NCBI GenBank assembly: GCA_031423495.1
Contig: JANPFP010000073.1
Location: forward strand, 1-64,000
Source of the DNA: JACPYM01 sp031423495
GTDB taxonomy: Bacteria; Acidobacteriota; Blastocatellia; RBC074
Direction of reading: 5' to 3'
DNA: 64,000 nt
Position numbers and translations under genes: made by a program. This document shows positions 19,334 through 27,846 of this stretch, piece by piece. Each line of letters opens with the position of its first letter. Positions within the stretch are counted from its first letter, which is position 1. Below the pieces are notes generated by a model. The model had not been told where the DNA came from, ran no database searches, and worked only from the letters and a program-made list of their open reading frames with translations.

Positions 19334-21247
19334 TCAGGGACGCTTGATGGCGTAAACACGATATTCGGGTTGATCTACGACCTTTGCATAATTCGTAGCG
19401 AAAAAATTTTCATCAGGTTTCAGGTTGGCGCGTTCGACGGGGCCGATGACGACGTAATCAATTTTGTGTTTGCTCATCAACTCCATCGCAATCGCGCCGC
19501 CTTTATAAATCGTCTGGACTTCGGTTTCGCGCGTGCCGTAATCAATGCCGTGCGTCCACAGATGTCCGGGATAACCCATCAGCGATTGGCGGCCCGTCAG
19601 CGCAATGACGGAATTGTGTATTGGCGCGTGCAGGATGCGCGCTCGCGGCGGCGTAACGTTCATAATCGCCGTCGCCGCATTCATATCGGCTTGTGAATAA
19701 AGCCCTACATTTTCTGCCGGAGACGCTGCGCGCAAAACGTCAAGTCCGCCGGAGAGCGTTAGCAAAACCATGACGATGCCGCCGACCAATCGCGCGGCAA
19801 TGCCGCTTTGTTGCAAGAGACTGGCGACGGCGAGTGCGACCAGCGGAACTGAAGTGAGCGCCCAATAGATCAAGACCTTGATGTTGTCCCACGGCCACGG
19901 CGCGAGCAGCACTACGTTAGGCAGAATGAACCAGATCAGGAACGGCAGATAAAATTTGCGCAACGTCGCCGATGAAAGTCGTTGTGCGCCCCAACCAAAC
20001 AAGAGCAGGATGATGAATACGCCCGCGTTGACGGCCCAGAAAAGCAGCGGCGAATTCCCTTCGCCGGTTTCCCACCAAAGATGCGGCTTAAAGAGCGAAC
20101 TCTTGACGCCTGTGCCACTGAGGTAAAGCGCCTGCGGCAAAGCGATGACGCCTGCCGGTACGAAAAAGAAAAGCCATTCGAGCGAAAAGAAAAGCAGCGC
20201 CATCGCCAGACTGGCGAGGATGACGGCGAAAAATCCGTGCGCGTGCAACATCGGCAGAAAGCCCGTCAGCACGCCCGCCGCAAGCAAGTGGCGTTTGCGG
20301 TCTTCGCTGGGCATTTCGCCTTCGCCCCAGGCCATCCACCACAGCGCGATAATCATGGCGACCAGCGGCAGCCCGAACAGCATCGAACGTTGCGGAATCA
20401 ACAACGTCGTAAACACATTGCCCCACCGCAGCGGATATTTCACCGCACCGATGAGCAAGTCGGCGTTCATCGTGTAAGTGCGCGGCAAGTGCGCCAGAAA
20501 GTTGAAAAGACCTGACGACATATGACCGAGGTCTTGAAAGAAATTCAGAAAGCCCAAGCCGCCGTTGAACAAAAAGATCACAGGCGCGAGCCGCGCGGCG
20601 AGCCGGTTATTCGTCAGGCGATAGGTCAGGAAGTTCAGTAAGCCAACCAATGCCAAGGCCAATGGGACGTTTTCGATAAAGAAGGCAACACGCCAATCTG
20701 CGCCCAGCCGAATGAACGCCGCCGTGAGAAAATCTATGAGGAACGGATAAGTGAATTTGCCTCCGGCAAAGATCGGATTTTCGGGCGGCAGATTGTTGCC
20801 GTAAGCAAACGAGGTAATGACGCTCAAATGAAACGGCAAGTCGCCATAATTATTGGTGGGCGAAGTGTGCAAGCCGTCATTGGGAACATACATAACTACG
20901 CGGCTGAACAGAAAGATCAGCAAGGCCGTCCACGCGGCGTAATAAACGATTTCGCCCGTGCTGCGATTGGTTGCGCGCAGGTCAGCGTTAAAGCGCGCGG
21001 GCGAAACTTTGCGCCATAAAACGAGCGCGCCAGCAGTAAGCAAAATCAGCGCGCCAAGAATCGAAAGCAGGTTTAGCCCCACCAATAGCGCCAGCAGGAA
21101 GCACAGCCACGCATATGCCGCCAAGCCCAGCACGGCTCCGGCGCACAATCTTGTGGGCAAAGTGGTTTGGCCAACCACTAAATAAGTCGCCAGTGTGCCG
21201 ACGAAGATGGCAATGATTACGATCAGGATTGCGAGAAGTGTGCCCAT
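19334..21247 (-). CDS. Polytopic membrane protein, possible GT-C-type glycosyltransferase
   Basis: A 637-residue integral membrane protein with about a dozen hydrophobic segments and a soluble C-terminal tail. A loop after the third or fourth helix carries NDGLHTSPTNNYGDLPFHL and NPIFAGGKFTYPFLIDF. An early acidic loop followed by many helices is seen in lipid-linked-sugar GT-C enzymes. The C-terminal part (TPPRARILHAPIHNSVIALTGRQ, MSKHKIDYVVIGPVER) resembles tails of such membrane proteins. I cannot name a family with confidence. It runs divergently from ribA with a 214-base intergenic region. Confidence 0.75.
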   Translation of the reverse strand: MGTLLAILIVIIAIFVGTLATYLVVGQTTLPTRLCAGAVLGLAAYAWLCFLLALLVGLNLLSILGALILLTAGALVLWRKVSPARFNADLRATNRSTGEIVYYAAWTALLIFLFSRVVMYVPNDGLHTSPTNNYGDLPFHLSVITSFAYGNNLPPENPIFAGGKFTYPFLIDFLTAAFIRLGADWRVAFFIENVPLALALVGLLNFLTYRLTNNRLAARLAPVIFLFNGGLGFLNFFQDLGHMSSGLFNFLAHLPRTYTMNADLLIGAVKYPLRWGNVFTTLLIPQRSMLFGLPLVAMIIALWWMAWGEGEMPSEDRKRHLLAAGVLTGFLPMLHAHGFFAVILASLAMALLFFSLEWLFFFVPAGVIALPQALYLSGTGVKSSLFKPHLWWETGEGNSPLLFWAVNAGVFIILLLFGWGAQRLSSATLRKFYLPFLIWFILPNVVLLAPWPWDNIKVLIYWALTSVPLVALAVASLLQQSGIAARLVGGIVMVLLTLSGGLDVLRAASPAENVGLYSQADMNAATAIMNVTPPRARILHAPIHNSVIALTGRQSLMGYPGHLWTHGIDYGTRETEVQTIYKGGAIAMELMSKHKIDYVVIGPVERANLKPDENFFATNYAKVVDQPEYRVYAIKRP

Positions 21248-21461
21248 AGAAAATTAGAAGATGTGCTGTGTGGGAATGTCTGACCAGCGACAAGATAGCA
21301 GGACGTGGCGCGCTTGTGTATTGCCCCTTGAATCCAATTTGGGGATCGCTGCGAATCAAACACGTGAATATGCGTTTGACCCTGCCGGTTGCGGATTCTT
21401 ATAGTGGGTTCGTTACCTACGCAACATCGGTACTAACCAATAACCCGAAGGAGGGTACATT

Positions 21462-22103
21462 TTGAAGACGGATTTAGTAATTGACCGAGCAACAGTTGGG
21501 TTCACCGTGAAGCAGGAAGCCGAGGCCAAGCTGCCCACTGAATTTGGCCCCTTCCGCATTGTGGGTTTTCGCAGCACCAACAGTGACGAAGAATTCGTCG
21601 CCCTCGTCAAAGGCGACATCAATCCTAAAACACCCACCTTAGTCCGCATCCATTCACAATGCCTGACCGGCGACGTGTTTCATTCGCTCAAATGCGATTG
21701 CGGCCCGCAACTGCAACGCGCGATGGAAATGATTCAGGCCGAAGGCGCGGGCATCCTCGTTTATCAACAGCAGGAAGGCCGCGGCATCGGCATCATCAAC
21801 AAGATTCGCGCTTATGCCTTGCAAGACGAAGGCGCAGACACCATCGAAGCCAACGTCCGCCTAGGCTTTGACATTGACTCACGCCGCTATGACCAGTGCG
21901 CCGAAATTATCAAAATGCTTGGCGCGCAACGCATCCGGCTGATGTCGAACAATCCCGACAAGGTCAGAGCCTTGCGCGTCGCCGGACTTGAAGTCACTGA
22001 ACGAGTACAAATCGAAGTCAAATCATCGGCTCCCGCGTTCAAATATCTGACCACCAAAAAAGAGAAGATGGGACACCTGTTGCAACTTAACGGAATCTTT
22101 TGA
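21462..22103 (+). CDS. ribA: GTP cyclohydrolase II
   Basis: Opens the imidazole ring of GTP to give the first intermediate of riboflavin synthesis. The 213-residue stand-alone form shows the zinc ligands in CLTGDVFHSLKCDCG, the loop QQEGRGIGIINKIRAYALQD with the catalytic Arg, and LMSNNPDKVRAL. The start is a TTG at 21462 with an excellent upstream AAGGAGGG; no ATG is positioned to replace it. It is not fused to DHBP synthase (RibB). It converges on maf, with a hairpin terminator between them. Confidence 0.94.
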   Translation: MKTDLVIDRATVGFTVKQEAEAKLPTEFGPFRIVGFRSTNSDEEFVALVKGDINPKTPTLVRIHSQCLTGDVFHSLKCDCGPQLQRAMEMIQAEGAGILVYQQQEGRGIGIINKIRAYALQDEGADTIEANVRLGFDIDSRRYDQCAEIIKMLGAQRIRLMSNNPDKVRALRVAGLEVTERVQIEVKSSAPAFKYLTTKKEKMGHLLQLNGIF

Positions 22104-22107
22104 GTGT

Positions 22108-22134
22108 AGATTGCAAATTGCAGATTGCGGATTG
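22108..22134. repeat. Imperfect heptamer repeat (ATTGC-based)
   Basis: Units AGATTGC, AAATTGC, AGATTGC and a partial GGATTG follow the ribA stop codon. The last unit is the reverse complement of the heptamer found at 48240-48263. The tract runs into the left arm of the ribA terminator. Confidence 0.7.
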
Positions 22135-22171
22135 TTGCTCTTGTGCAGGGCCACAATCCGCTTTTGCTTTT
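22127..22171 (+). terminator. Terminator of ribA
   Basis: A 9-bp stem GCGGATTGT/ACAATCCGC (22127-22135 with 22153-22161) is followed by TTTTGCTTTT. The T tract reaches the stop codon of the convergent maf gene. Confidence 0.75.
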
Positions 22172-22742
22172 AGGGGTTGAGTTCAGCGAGCATCCGATAA
22201 ACCACCTGTACAGGCAATCCGACCACGTTCGCGTAATTGCCTTCGATGCCTTCGGCAAAACGCGAAGCCAGACCCTGAATGCCATAAGCTCCGGCCTTAT
22301 CGAACGGCTCGCCCGTCTCAACGTACCAATCAATTTCAGCTTCGCTCATTGCGGCGAATTTGACGCGCGTGACAGCGACTTCTGACAAAACAGTTCGGTT
22401 GTTCACGAGCGCGACGGCAGTGAGAACTTCGTGCCATTGGCCTGAAAGCAAACGCAACATTCGTCGTGCGTCTTCAGCGTCAATGGGTTTGCCTGCGATT
22501 TCATTACCGATAACGACGGTCGTGTCAGCGCCGAGTACGGTTTCGTCAGAACGCGCTACGGCTTGGGCTTTTTGGCGCGCGAGGCGCGCGACGTAATCAC
22601 GCGGCGCTTCGTCAGGCAGTTGCGTTTCGTCAATGTCGGCGACACGGACGGTGAATTCTATGCCTGCCGCGCGTAGTAAATCAGCGCGGCGCGGCGAGGC
22701 CGAAGCAAGTACTAATGAGAAGTTGTTGAGCTTGTCGGTCAT
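22170..22742 (-). CDS. maf: Maf-family nucleotide pyrophosphatase (dTTP/UTP type)
   Basis: A house-cleaning nucleoside triphosphate pyrophosphatase of the Maf/YhdE group. Signature motifs are LVLASASPRRADLLRAAG at the N-terminus, VLGADTTVVI, KPIDAEDARRMLRLLSGQWHEVLTAV, and the terminal EGIEGNYANVVGLPV. The ATG at 22742 directly precedes the conserved N-terminus and follows AAAAAGGA. The longer open frame to 22895 overlaps the divergent neighbour and has no family match. Length is 190 residues, normal for the family. Confidence 0.92.
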   Translation of the reverse strand: MTDKLNNFSLVLASASPRRADLLRAAGIEFTVRVADIDETQLPDEAPRDYVARLARQKAQAVARSDETVLGADTTVVIGNEIAGKPIDAEDARRMLRLLSGQWHEVLTAVALVNNRTVLSEVAVTRVKFAAMSEAEIDWYVETGEPFDKAGAYGIQGLASRFAEGIEGNYANVVGLPVQVVYRMLAELNP

Positions 22743-22802
22743 ATCCTTTTTGTCTACACTGCCAATGGATTCAAGAACTGCATCGCAGCACACCACAAAG
22801 CT

Positions 22803-24368
22803 ATGTCTAACCGCAAGCGCGCGCTTTCCCTCATCATAATCGGATTGTTTTGCCTGATCGGCCTGACCGATTTCGCGTGGCAGGCGCTCGCCCAAAAGGC
22901 GGGCAAGAGCAACGCCGACCGCGAGACGTTAGCCAAAAAACCTGCGCCATCGGGGACGATTCAACAGCGGTTGGACAAAGACGACGGCTACGCGGTGGCG
23001 CTGTTTTTCTCCGGCGATATTCACGGCAACTTGGAAGTATGCGGCTGCCCGATTCATCCGCTGGGTGGCGTCGCGCGGCGGATGGGTTACATCAACGCCT
23101 TCAAAAAACGCAGCCCCGACGTACCCATCGTGATGGTAGACGCCGGACGCATTTTCGCCGATGACAAGCGCGCTGACTCGAACGAACTCGTCGCCGATGC
23201 GCGGCTGATGAACGATTGGATCGTGCGCGCCAACGAGGTGATGAATCTCGAAATCGTAAACCTGTCTTATCGCGATTTGCTTTACGCCGGAGACTTGCTC
23301 AAACCCGACACACAACTCAAGCCTGAAAAGTCAGTGTTGTTGTCGGCTAACGTGAAAGCCACTGATAGCCTGCGCGAAAATCCCGCGCCTTACGTCATCA
23401 AAACCGTCACGGGCAAGCGCCTCAAAGCGCCTGTGCGTATTGCCTTCATCGGCTTGAGCGACTTGCCGCCGGATGATTTCAAAGGGCAGGTGGCGGCGAG
23501 CGGTTTTGCCGTTCACGAGCCGCTTGCCATCGCTAAAAAGGCGTTGGCCGAAGTTCAAGACAAAGCCGATGTGACGGTGATCGTCGGCTATCTCAAACGC
23601 GGCACGGTCAACAAGCTCGCGCAACAAAACGCCGAACTCGATCTCATCATCAACGCCGACGGCACGGGCATCACGCTCGACCCGATGCAGGTCAACAATA
23701 CGTTGATTATGTATGCGACCAAAGAAACCAAACACCTCGGCGAGTTGCGCTTTTACGCCGATGCCGACGGCGGCATCGAACGCTTCACCGTGCGTTATGT
23801 CGAACTCGACGCAGTCATCGCCGATGACGCGACGCTCGCCACGATGACCAAAACGGCGCGCAAAGAAATTGACGCCGTACAAACCAAAATGGCCGAAGAC
23901 GAAGCCGCCATCATCGCCGCCAAAATCGCGGTGGACGGCATGCCGCCTTCGTCGTTTGTGACTTCTGAAAAGTGCGCGCAATGCCATCAGGCTGAATTCG
24001 ATAAGTGGCAAAAGACGCGGCACGCGCACGCATTCAAAGGACTCGAAACGCGCCAGCGCATTTACGACGCGGCCTGTGTGGGCTGTCATTCAGTCGGTTT
24101 TCAAAAAGCCGGATTCATCAATATTAAGGCTACGCCGCAATTCGCCAACGTGCAGTGCGAATCGTGCCACGGCCCCGGCGCTGAACATGCGGCGAAACCT
24201 GAGAAGGGCAAATACACAACACCGACAGCGCCCGCGAGTTGCGTCGGCTGTCACGACCGCGACAACAGCCCTGATTTTGTTTTTGAAAAGTACTGGCCGA
24301 TGGTCGCACACGGCAGCTTAAAAATAGTTCCGGCAATCAAGCCCGCAACTAAAGCTCGAAAGAAATAA
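22803..24368 (+). CDS. UshA-like metallophosphoesterase fused to a tetraheme c-type cytochrome
   Basis: A 521-residue exported protein. After a signal anchor (LSLIIIGLFCLIGLTDFAWQALAQ), residues of about 60-380 form a 5'-nucleotidase/UshA-like metallophosphoesterase domain. It starts at FFSGDIHGNLEVCGCPIHPLGG and also has MVDAGR and VIVGYLK; the expected NHD/GH-type motifs are weak or absent. The C-terminal 130 residues hold four CxxCH heme motifs (CAQCH, CVGCH, CESCH, CVGCH) with spacing like cytochrome c-554 family domains. Related UshA-like proteins carry selenocysteine or cysteine at the C-G-C site. Its redox partner and substrate are unknown. It is divergent from maf across 60 bases. Confidence 0.82.
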   Translation: MSNRKRALSLIIIGLFCLIGLTDFAWQALAQKAGKSNADRETLAKKPAPSGTIQQRLDKDDGYAVALFFSGDIHGNLEVCGCPIHPLGGVARRMGYINAFKKRSPDVPIVMVDAGRIFADDKRADSNELVADARLMNDWIVRANEVMNLEIVNLSYRDLLYAGDLLKPDTQLKPEKSVLLSANVKATDSLRENPAPYVIKTVTGKRLKAPVRIAFIGLSDLPPDDFKGQVAASGFAVHEPLAIAKKALAEVQDKADVTVIVGYLKRGTVNKLAQQNAELDLIINADGTGITLDPMQVNNTLIMYATKETKHLGELRFYADADGGIERFTVRYVELDAVIADDATLATMTKTARKEIDAVQTKMAEDEAAIIAAKIAVDGMPPSSFVTSEKCAQCHQAEFDKWQKTRHAHAFKGLETRQRIYDAACVGCHSVGFQKAGFINIKATPQFANVQCESCHGPGAEHAAKPEKGKYTTPTAPASCVGCHDRDNSPDFVFEKYWPMVAHGSLKIVPAIKPATKARKK

Positions 24369-24393
24369 GGCGGAGTGTGAGCGCAGAGTTTTA

Positions 24394-24424
24394 ACTCCGC
24401 ACTCCGCACTCCGCACTCCGCACT
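24394..24424. repeat. Heptanucleotide tandem repeat (ACTCCGC), 4.4 copies
   Basis: Four perfect units plus three bases end at the base before the DUF721 start codon. An inverted CGGAGT at 24371 can pair with it. The same heptamer in the opposite orientation is at 51007-51039. Confidence 0.92.
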
Positions 24425-24913
24425 ATGAACAGCTTGCTAAAACTCATGCCGACGATGATTCGCCTGTCGGGCGATAGCGAAGAAGTACGCGAACAGGCGG
24501 CCTTCGCGGCATGGCGTATCGTGACGGGGCCGCAGATTTCGTACTCGTGCATTCCGCTGCGCCTTGAGCAAAAGCATCTGATCGTCGCCGTCCCCGATTT
24601 TTCGTGGAAGAATCAGATGGAAAAAGTCAGCGGCGATTACCTCTTTCGGCTGAATTCCGTCATCGGCATGCCCGTCGTGACCTATATCGAATTTCATATT
24701 GATTACGGCTTCGTCAAAAAGACGCAGGAAGCCGAACCCAAACCGATAGCGTTTGAGCATACGGCGGAACTGACCGAAGAACTGCGCGCGGATGCCGAGC
24801 AGATTGAAGATGAAAAGCTGCGCGAACAGTTCCTGCGCGCGGCAGCCAAATATCTCGAACGCAAAGGAGAAACCGTGAAGCACGAATCAGCAGAAGAAAT
24901 TAGACAGGATTGA
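24425..24913 (+). CDS. DUF721 (DciA-like) protein
   Basis: A 162-residue cytosolic protein whose first 100 residues match the DUF721/DciA pattern: an N-terminal helix, AAFAAWRIVTGPQISYSCIPLRLEQKHLIVAVPDFSWKNQM split as family segments, and a FRLNSVIG stretch. DciA family members load or support the replicative helicase in bacteria lacking DnaC. The C-terminal 60 residues are charged helix. The heptamer tract occupies the place of a Shine-Dalgarno, so initiation looks unusual. The last residues and the stop codon lie in the arm of a 40-bp inverted repeat. Confidence 0.75.
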   Translation: MNSLLKLMPTMIRLSGDSEEVREQAAFAAWRIVTGPQISYSCIPLRLEQKHLIVAVPDFSWKNQMEKVSGDYLFRLNSVIGMPVVTYIEFHIDYGFVKKTQEAEPKPIAFEHTAELTEELRADAEQIEDEKLREQFLRAAAKYLERKGETVKHESAEEIRQD

Positions 24914-25012
24914 GGGGATTTTCAGGATTCACAGGATGAAGGGAAAACTTAAACTTCTATGTTCCCTAGCCAATCCTGTGAATCCTGAAAATCCCCTCAA
25001 TCCTGTCTAATT
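24898..25012. repeat. Perfect 40-bp inverted repeat
   Basis: The left arm 24898-24937 and right arm 24973-25012 are exact reverse complements around a 35-nt loop. The arms are built from repeated AGGATT/ACAGGAT words. The left arm encodes the last residues and the stop codon of the DUF721 gene. A related degenerate copy follows gatA. Confidence 0.93.
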
Positions 25013-25045
25013 CTTTCCTGTCCTTCGTACTTCACCCTTTCACAG

Positions 25046-25348
25046 ATGCCGATCACCAAAGCTGAAGTCACCAAGATCGCCCAACTCGCCAACCTCGAAT
25101 TGTCTGAGGCCGAGGTTGATCAGTTTTCTGAACAACTGGCGGCGATTGTGAAACACATTGACCAGTTGAACGAACTAGACACCGCCGACGTGAAGCCCTG
25201 GCAACAGCGCAGCGCCGGCGCGTTGCAAGCGTCTTACGCCGTACGCGACGACGTGGTCGAACCGAGTCTCGGCACTGACAAATCCCTCGCACAAGCGCCC
25301 GCGCACGATGCCGGTCACTTCCTCGTACCCCGCGTAATCGGCGGCTAA
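25046..25348 (+). CDS. gatC: Glutamyl-tRNA(Gln)/aspartyl-tRNA(Asn) amidotransferase subunit C
   Basis: A 100-residue stabilising subunit of the GatCAB amidotransferase, which converts mischarged Glu-tRNA(Gln) or Asp-tRNA(Asn) to the amidated forms. It has the family pattern ITKAEVTKIAQLANLELSE, FSEQLAAIVKHIDQLNELDT, V-x-P and the C-terminal FLVPRVI. It lies 24 bases before gatA in the same unit. GatB is not in the window. Confidence 0.94.
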   Translation: MPITKAEVTKIAQLANLELSEAEVDQFSEQLAAIVKHIDQLNELDTADVKPWQQRSAGALQASYAVRDDVVEPSLGTDKSLAQAPAHDAGHFLVPRVIGG

Positions 25349-25372
25349 CACTTTCCTGACGGAGCTAAACGG

Positions 25373-26794
25373 TTGAACACGAATCCTACGATTGCCGAAA
25401 TTCACGGCTTGTATAAAGACGGCAAAAAGCCCAGTGAAATCGTTGCCGAGTTTTTGCAACGCATCGAACAACGCAATCCGCAACTCAACGCTTTCATCAC
25501 CGTGAACCGCGAAGGCGCGTTGGCGCAGGCCGTTGCGGCTGACGCGACGATTCAGCAAGACCTCGCACAGAAACCGCTTGCGGGCATTCCGGTCGCGGTG
25601 AAAGACAATCTTTGCACCGAGGGTTTGCGTACGACTTGTGCGTCAAAAATTCTGGGCGATTACCAGCCGCCTTACACCGCGACGGCGGTCAGGAAGCTGC
25701 TCGACGCGGGCGCGATCATTCTCGGCAAAACCAATCTAGACGAATTTGCGATGGGCAGTTCGAATGAAAATTCGGCTTACGGCCCTGCGCGTAATCCGCA
25801 CAACGAGGCTTATGTGCCGGGCGGCACGTCGGGCGGTTCAGCCGCCGCTGTCGCCGCCGGACTCGCGCCCGTCGCGTTGGGTTCAGACACGGGCGGTTCG
25901 ATTCGCCAACCGGCTTCGTTTTGCGGCGTCATCGGAATGAAGCCGACTTATGGCCGCGTATCGCGTTACGGTCTGGTCGCGCACGCTTCGTCGCTCGATC
26001 AAATCGGGCCGCTGGCGAACTGCGCCGAAGACGCCGCGCGTGTGTTGCGTGTCATCGCCGGACGCGACCGTTACGACTCGACTTCGGCGAATGTGGATGT
26101 GCCAAACTATCTGGCTTCGTTGAGCGGCGATGTGAAAGGCTTGCGCATCGGCGTGCCGCCCGAATGTTTTGGCGAAGGCTTGCACGGCGAAGTCAAAACC
26201 AAAGTCGAAGCCGCCATCGCGCGGTTGCAAGCGCGAGGCGCGGAACTCGTCGAAGTGAGTTTGCCGCATACGAAATATGCCGTAGCCGTTTATTACCTGA
26301 TCTCGACCGCCGAAGCCTCGTCGAATCTTTCGCGTTATGACGGCGTGCGTTATGGCGTACGGGCTGAAGACGCGCGCACGCTTTCTGAAATGTACCGCAA
26401 GACGCGCGAGCAAGGCTTCGGCGCTGAAGTCAAACGCCGCATCATGCTCGGCACGTTCGCGCTGTCGTCGGGTTATTACGATGCCTATTACGAAAAAGCC
26501 CAGCGCGTACGCACGATGCTGGTGCAGGATTTTGAACGCGCGTTTGAAAAGTGCGACGTGATTGTGACGCCGACCGCGCCTACACCGCCGTTTAAGATTG
26601 GCGAAAAGAGCGATGATCCGCTGGCGATGTATCTTGGCGATATTTATACGGTCACGATCAATCTGGCGGGACTGCCTGCGATCAGCGTTCCTTGCGGAAT
26701 GTCGAGTGAGAAGCTGCCCATCGGCGTGCAATTCATCGGCAAGCCGTTTGATGAAAGTCGCTTGTTGCAAGTCGCACAATGCCTCGCTAGCTGA
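25373..26794 (+). CDS. gatA: Glutamyl-tRNA(Gln)/aspartyl-tRNA(Asn) amidotransferase subunit A
   Basis: The amidase subunit, which hydrolyses glutamine and supplies ammonia to GatB. The Ser-cisSer-Lys triad is visible: lysine in IPVAVKDNL, cis-serine in GGTSGGSAAAVAAG, and the nucleophile serine in SDTGGSIRQPASFCG. Length is 473 residues, typical. The start is a TTG at 25373 with GGAG nine bases before it. No in-frame ATG near it would preserve the N-terminus. It is followed by a degenerate palindrome and converges on the DUF979 gene. Confidence 0.95.
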   Translation: MNTNPTIAEIHGLYKDGKKPSEIVAEFLQRIEQRNPQLNAFITVNREGALAQAVAADATIQQDLAQKPLAGIPVAVKDNLCTEGLRTTCASKILGDYQPPYTATAVRKLLDAGAIILGKTNLDEFAMGSSNENSAYGPARNPHNEAYVPGGTSGGSAAAVAAGLAPVALGSDTGGSIRQPASFCGVIGMKPTYGRVSRYGLVAHASSLDQIGPLANCAEDAARVLRVIAGRDRYDSTSANVDVPNYLASLSGDVKGLRIGVPPECFGEGLHGEVKTKVEAAIARLQARGAELVEVSLPHTKYAVAVYYLISTAEASSNLSRYDGVRYGVRAEDARTLSEMYRKTREQGFGAEVKRRIMLGTFALSSGYYDAYYEKAQRVRTMLVQDFERAFEKCDVIVTPTAPTPPFKIGEKSDDPLAMYLGDIYTVTINLAGLPAISVPCGMSSEKLPIGVQFIGKPFDESRLLQVAQCLAS

Positions 26795-26802
26795 GAGTGA
26801 AA

Positions 26803-26915
26803 CTCACAGGATTAACAGGATGAGCAAGATTTACAGAATTGAGGGGAAGCCTTGTAATACCATCCTTTTCTATCGTCCTGTGAATCCTGAAAATCTTGTG
26901 AATCCTGTCCAATTC
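26803..26915. repeat. Degenerate palindrome related to the one before gatC
   Basis: The left part (CACAGGATTAACAGGATGAG) and right part (CCTGTGAATCCTGAAAATC) are imperfect reverse complements. They use the same AGGATT/ACAGGAT words as 24898-25012, so gatCA lies between two related elements. It separates the convergent gatA and DUF979 genes and may also act as a terminator. Confidence 0.65.
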
Positions 26916-26925
26916 CTTCCGGCCT

Positions 26926-27846
26926 TTACTGAATTTTGATAAAGAGCCACAACAGCAACACGTGCAGCGACCACATCGCCACGGCGTAAGGCCACTGAAA
27001 ACGAATCACGCCGTATTGGTCTTTCAGGTTTAGCAGCGCCGCCGGGACGATGTTGAAGTTCGCTGCCATCGGGGTCAGCAACGTACCGCTCGCCCCAGCC
27101 GTTAGCGTAATAATCGCCGCCATCGCCGGATCTGCGTTGAAAGGCTTGATGAGCAGCGGAACCAATACGCCCGCCGCCAGCACGGGGAAGGCCGCGAACG
27201 AATTGCCCATCACCATCGTGAAAAGCGCCATGCCTGCGCAATTTGCCAGCACCAATAAAAACAAACTCTCTGGCGCGATGACCGATTGAATGCCCGCCGC
27301 AATCAGGTCGCCTACTTTCGCCGCCGCGAATATCACACCCAATGAAGCCAGCAACTGCGGCAGGATGTTGACCGCGCCCATCGTCTCGTTGAGGCGACGG
27401 CCTTCGTCAAGCAGCGTGATGAACTTGCTGCGCGTGAGTCGCACACACAGCAACATCGCGGCGAGTCCGCCAAAACCCAAGCCTACTAACGCGCCGCGAT
27501 TGGCGTCTTGCCCTGACAGGCGAAAGGCGAGGGCTACGGCAATTGTCACCAATGGAATCGCCAATACGGGCAAGAAGATTTTTGCGCCAATCGAAGCCGC
27601 TGGCGGCGATGTTGACGATTCGCCTTTGCCGACTTTGTTCAGGCCATCTATTGCGACCAGCGCGACGACCAGCAAACCCGTCAGCCAATGCGGCATCACG
27701 CTGCCCAACGCGAAAATCACCGCCAGCACGAACCAAAACAGCGCGCTGGTTTTGCGCTGCCGATTGCTCACGTCGCGCCACGTCAACACGGCGAAGCTGA
27801 ACAACACTGCGCCCGTCAAAATGTATACGGCATCAAGTGCATTCAT
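26926..27846 (-). CDS. DUF979 subunit of a 5-oxoproline-type transporter
   Basis: A 306-residue membrane protein with about nine hydrophobic helices and a motif-rich middle (LPQLLASLGVIFAAAKVGD, MVMGNSFAAFPVLAAGVLVP, TLTAGASGTLLTPMAANFN). It matches the DUF979 family, annotated as one half of a 5-oxoproline (pyroglutamate) transporter with DUF969. It overlaps the DUF969 gene by four bases (ATGA), showing translational coupling. Neither a pyroglutamyl peptidase nor pxpABC oxoprolinase genes are nearby, so the substrate call rests on family assignment only. Confidence 0.82.
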   Translation of the reverse strand: MNALDAVYILTGAVLFSFAVLTWRDVSNRQRKTSALFWFVLAVIFALGSVMPHWLTGLLVVALVAIDGLNKVGKGESSTSPPAASIGAKIFLPVLAIPLVTIAVALAFRLSGQDANRGALVGLGFGGLAAMLLCVRLTRSKFITLLDEGRRLNETMGAVNILPQLLASLGVIFAAAKVGDLIAAGIQSVIAPESLFLLVLANCAGMALFTMVMGNSFAAFPVLAAGVLVPLLIKPFNADPAMAAIITLTAGASGTLLTPMAANFNIVPAALLNLKDQYGVIRFQWPYAVAMWSLHVLLLWLFIKIQ

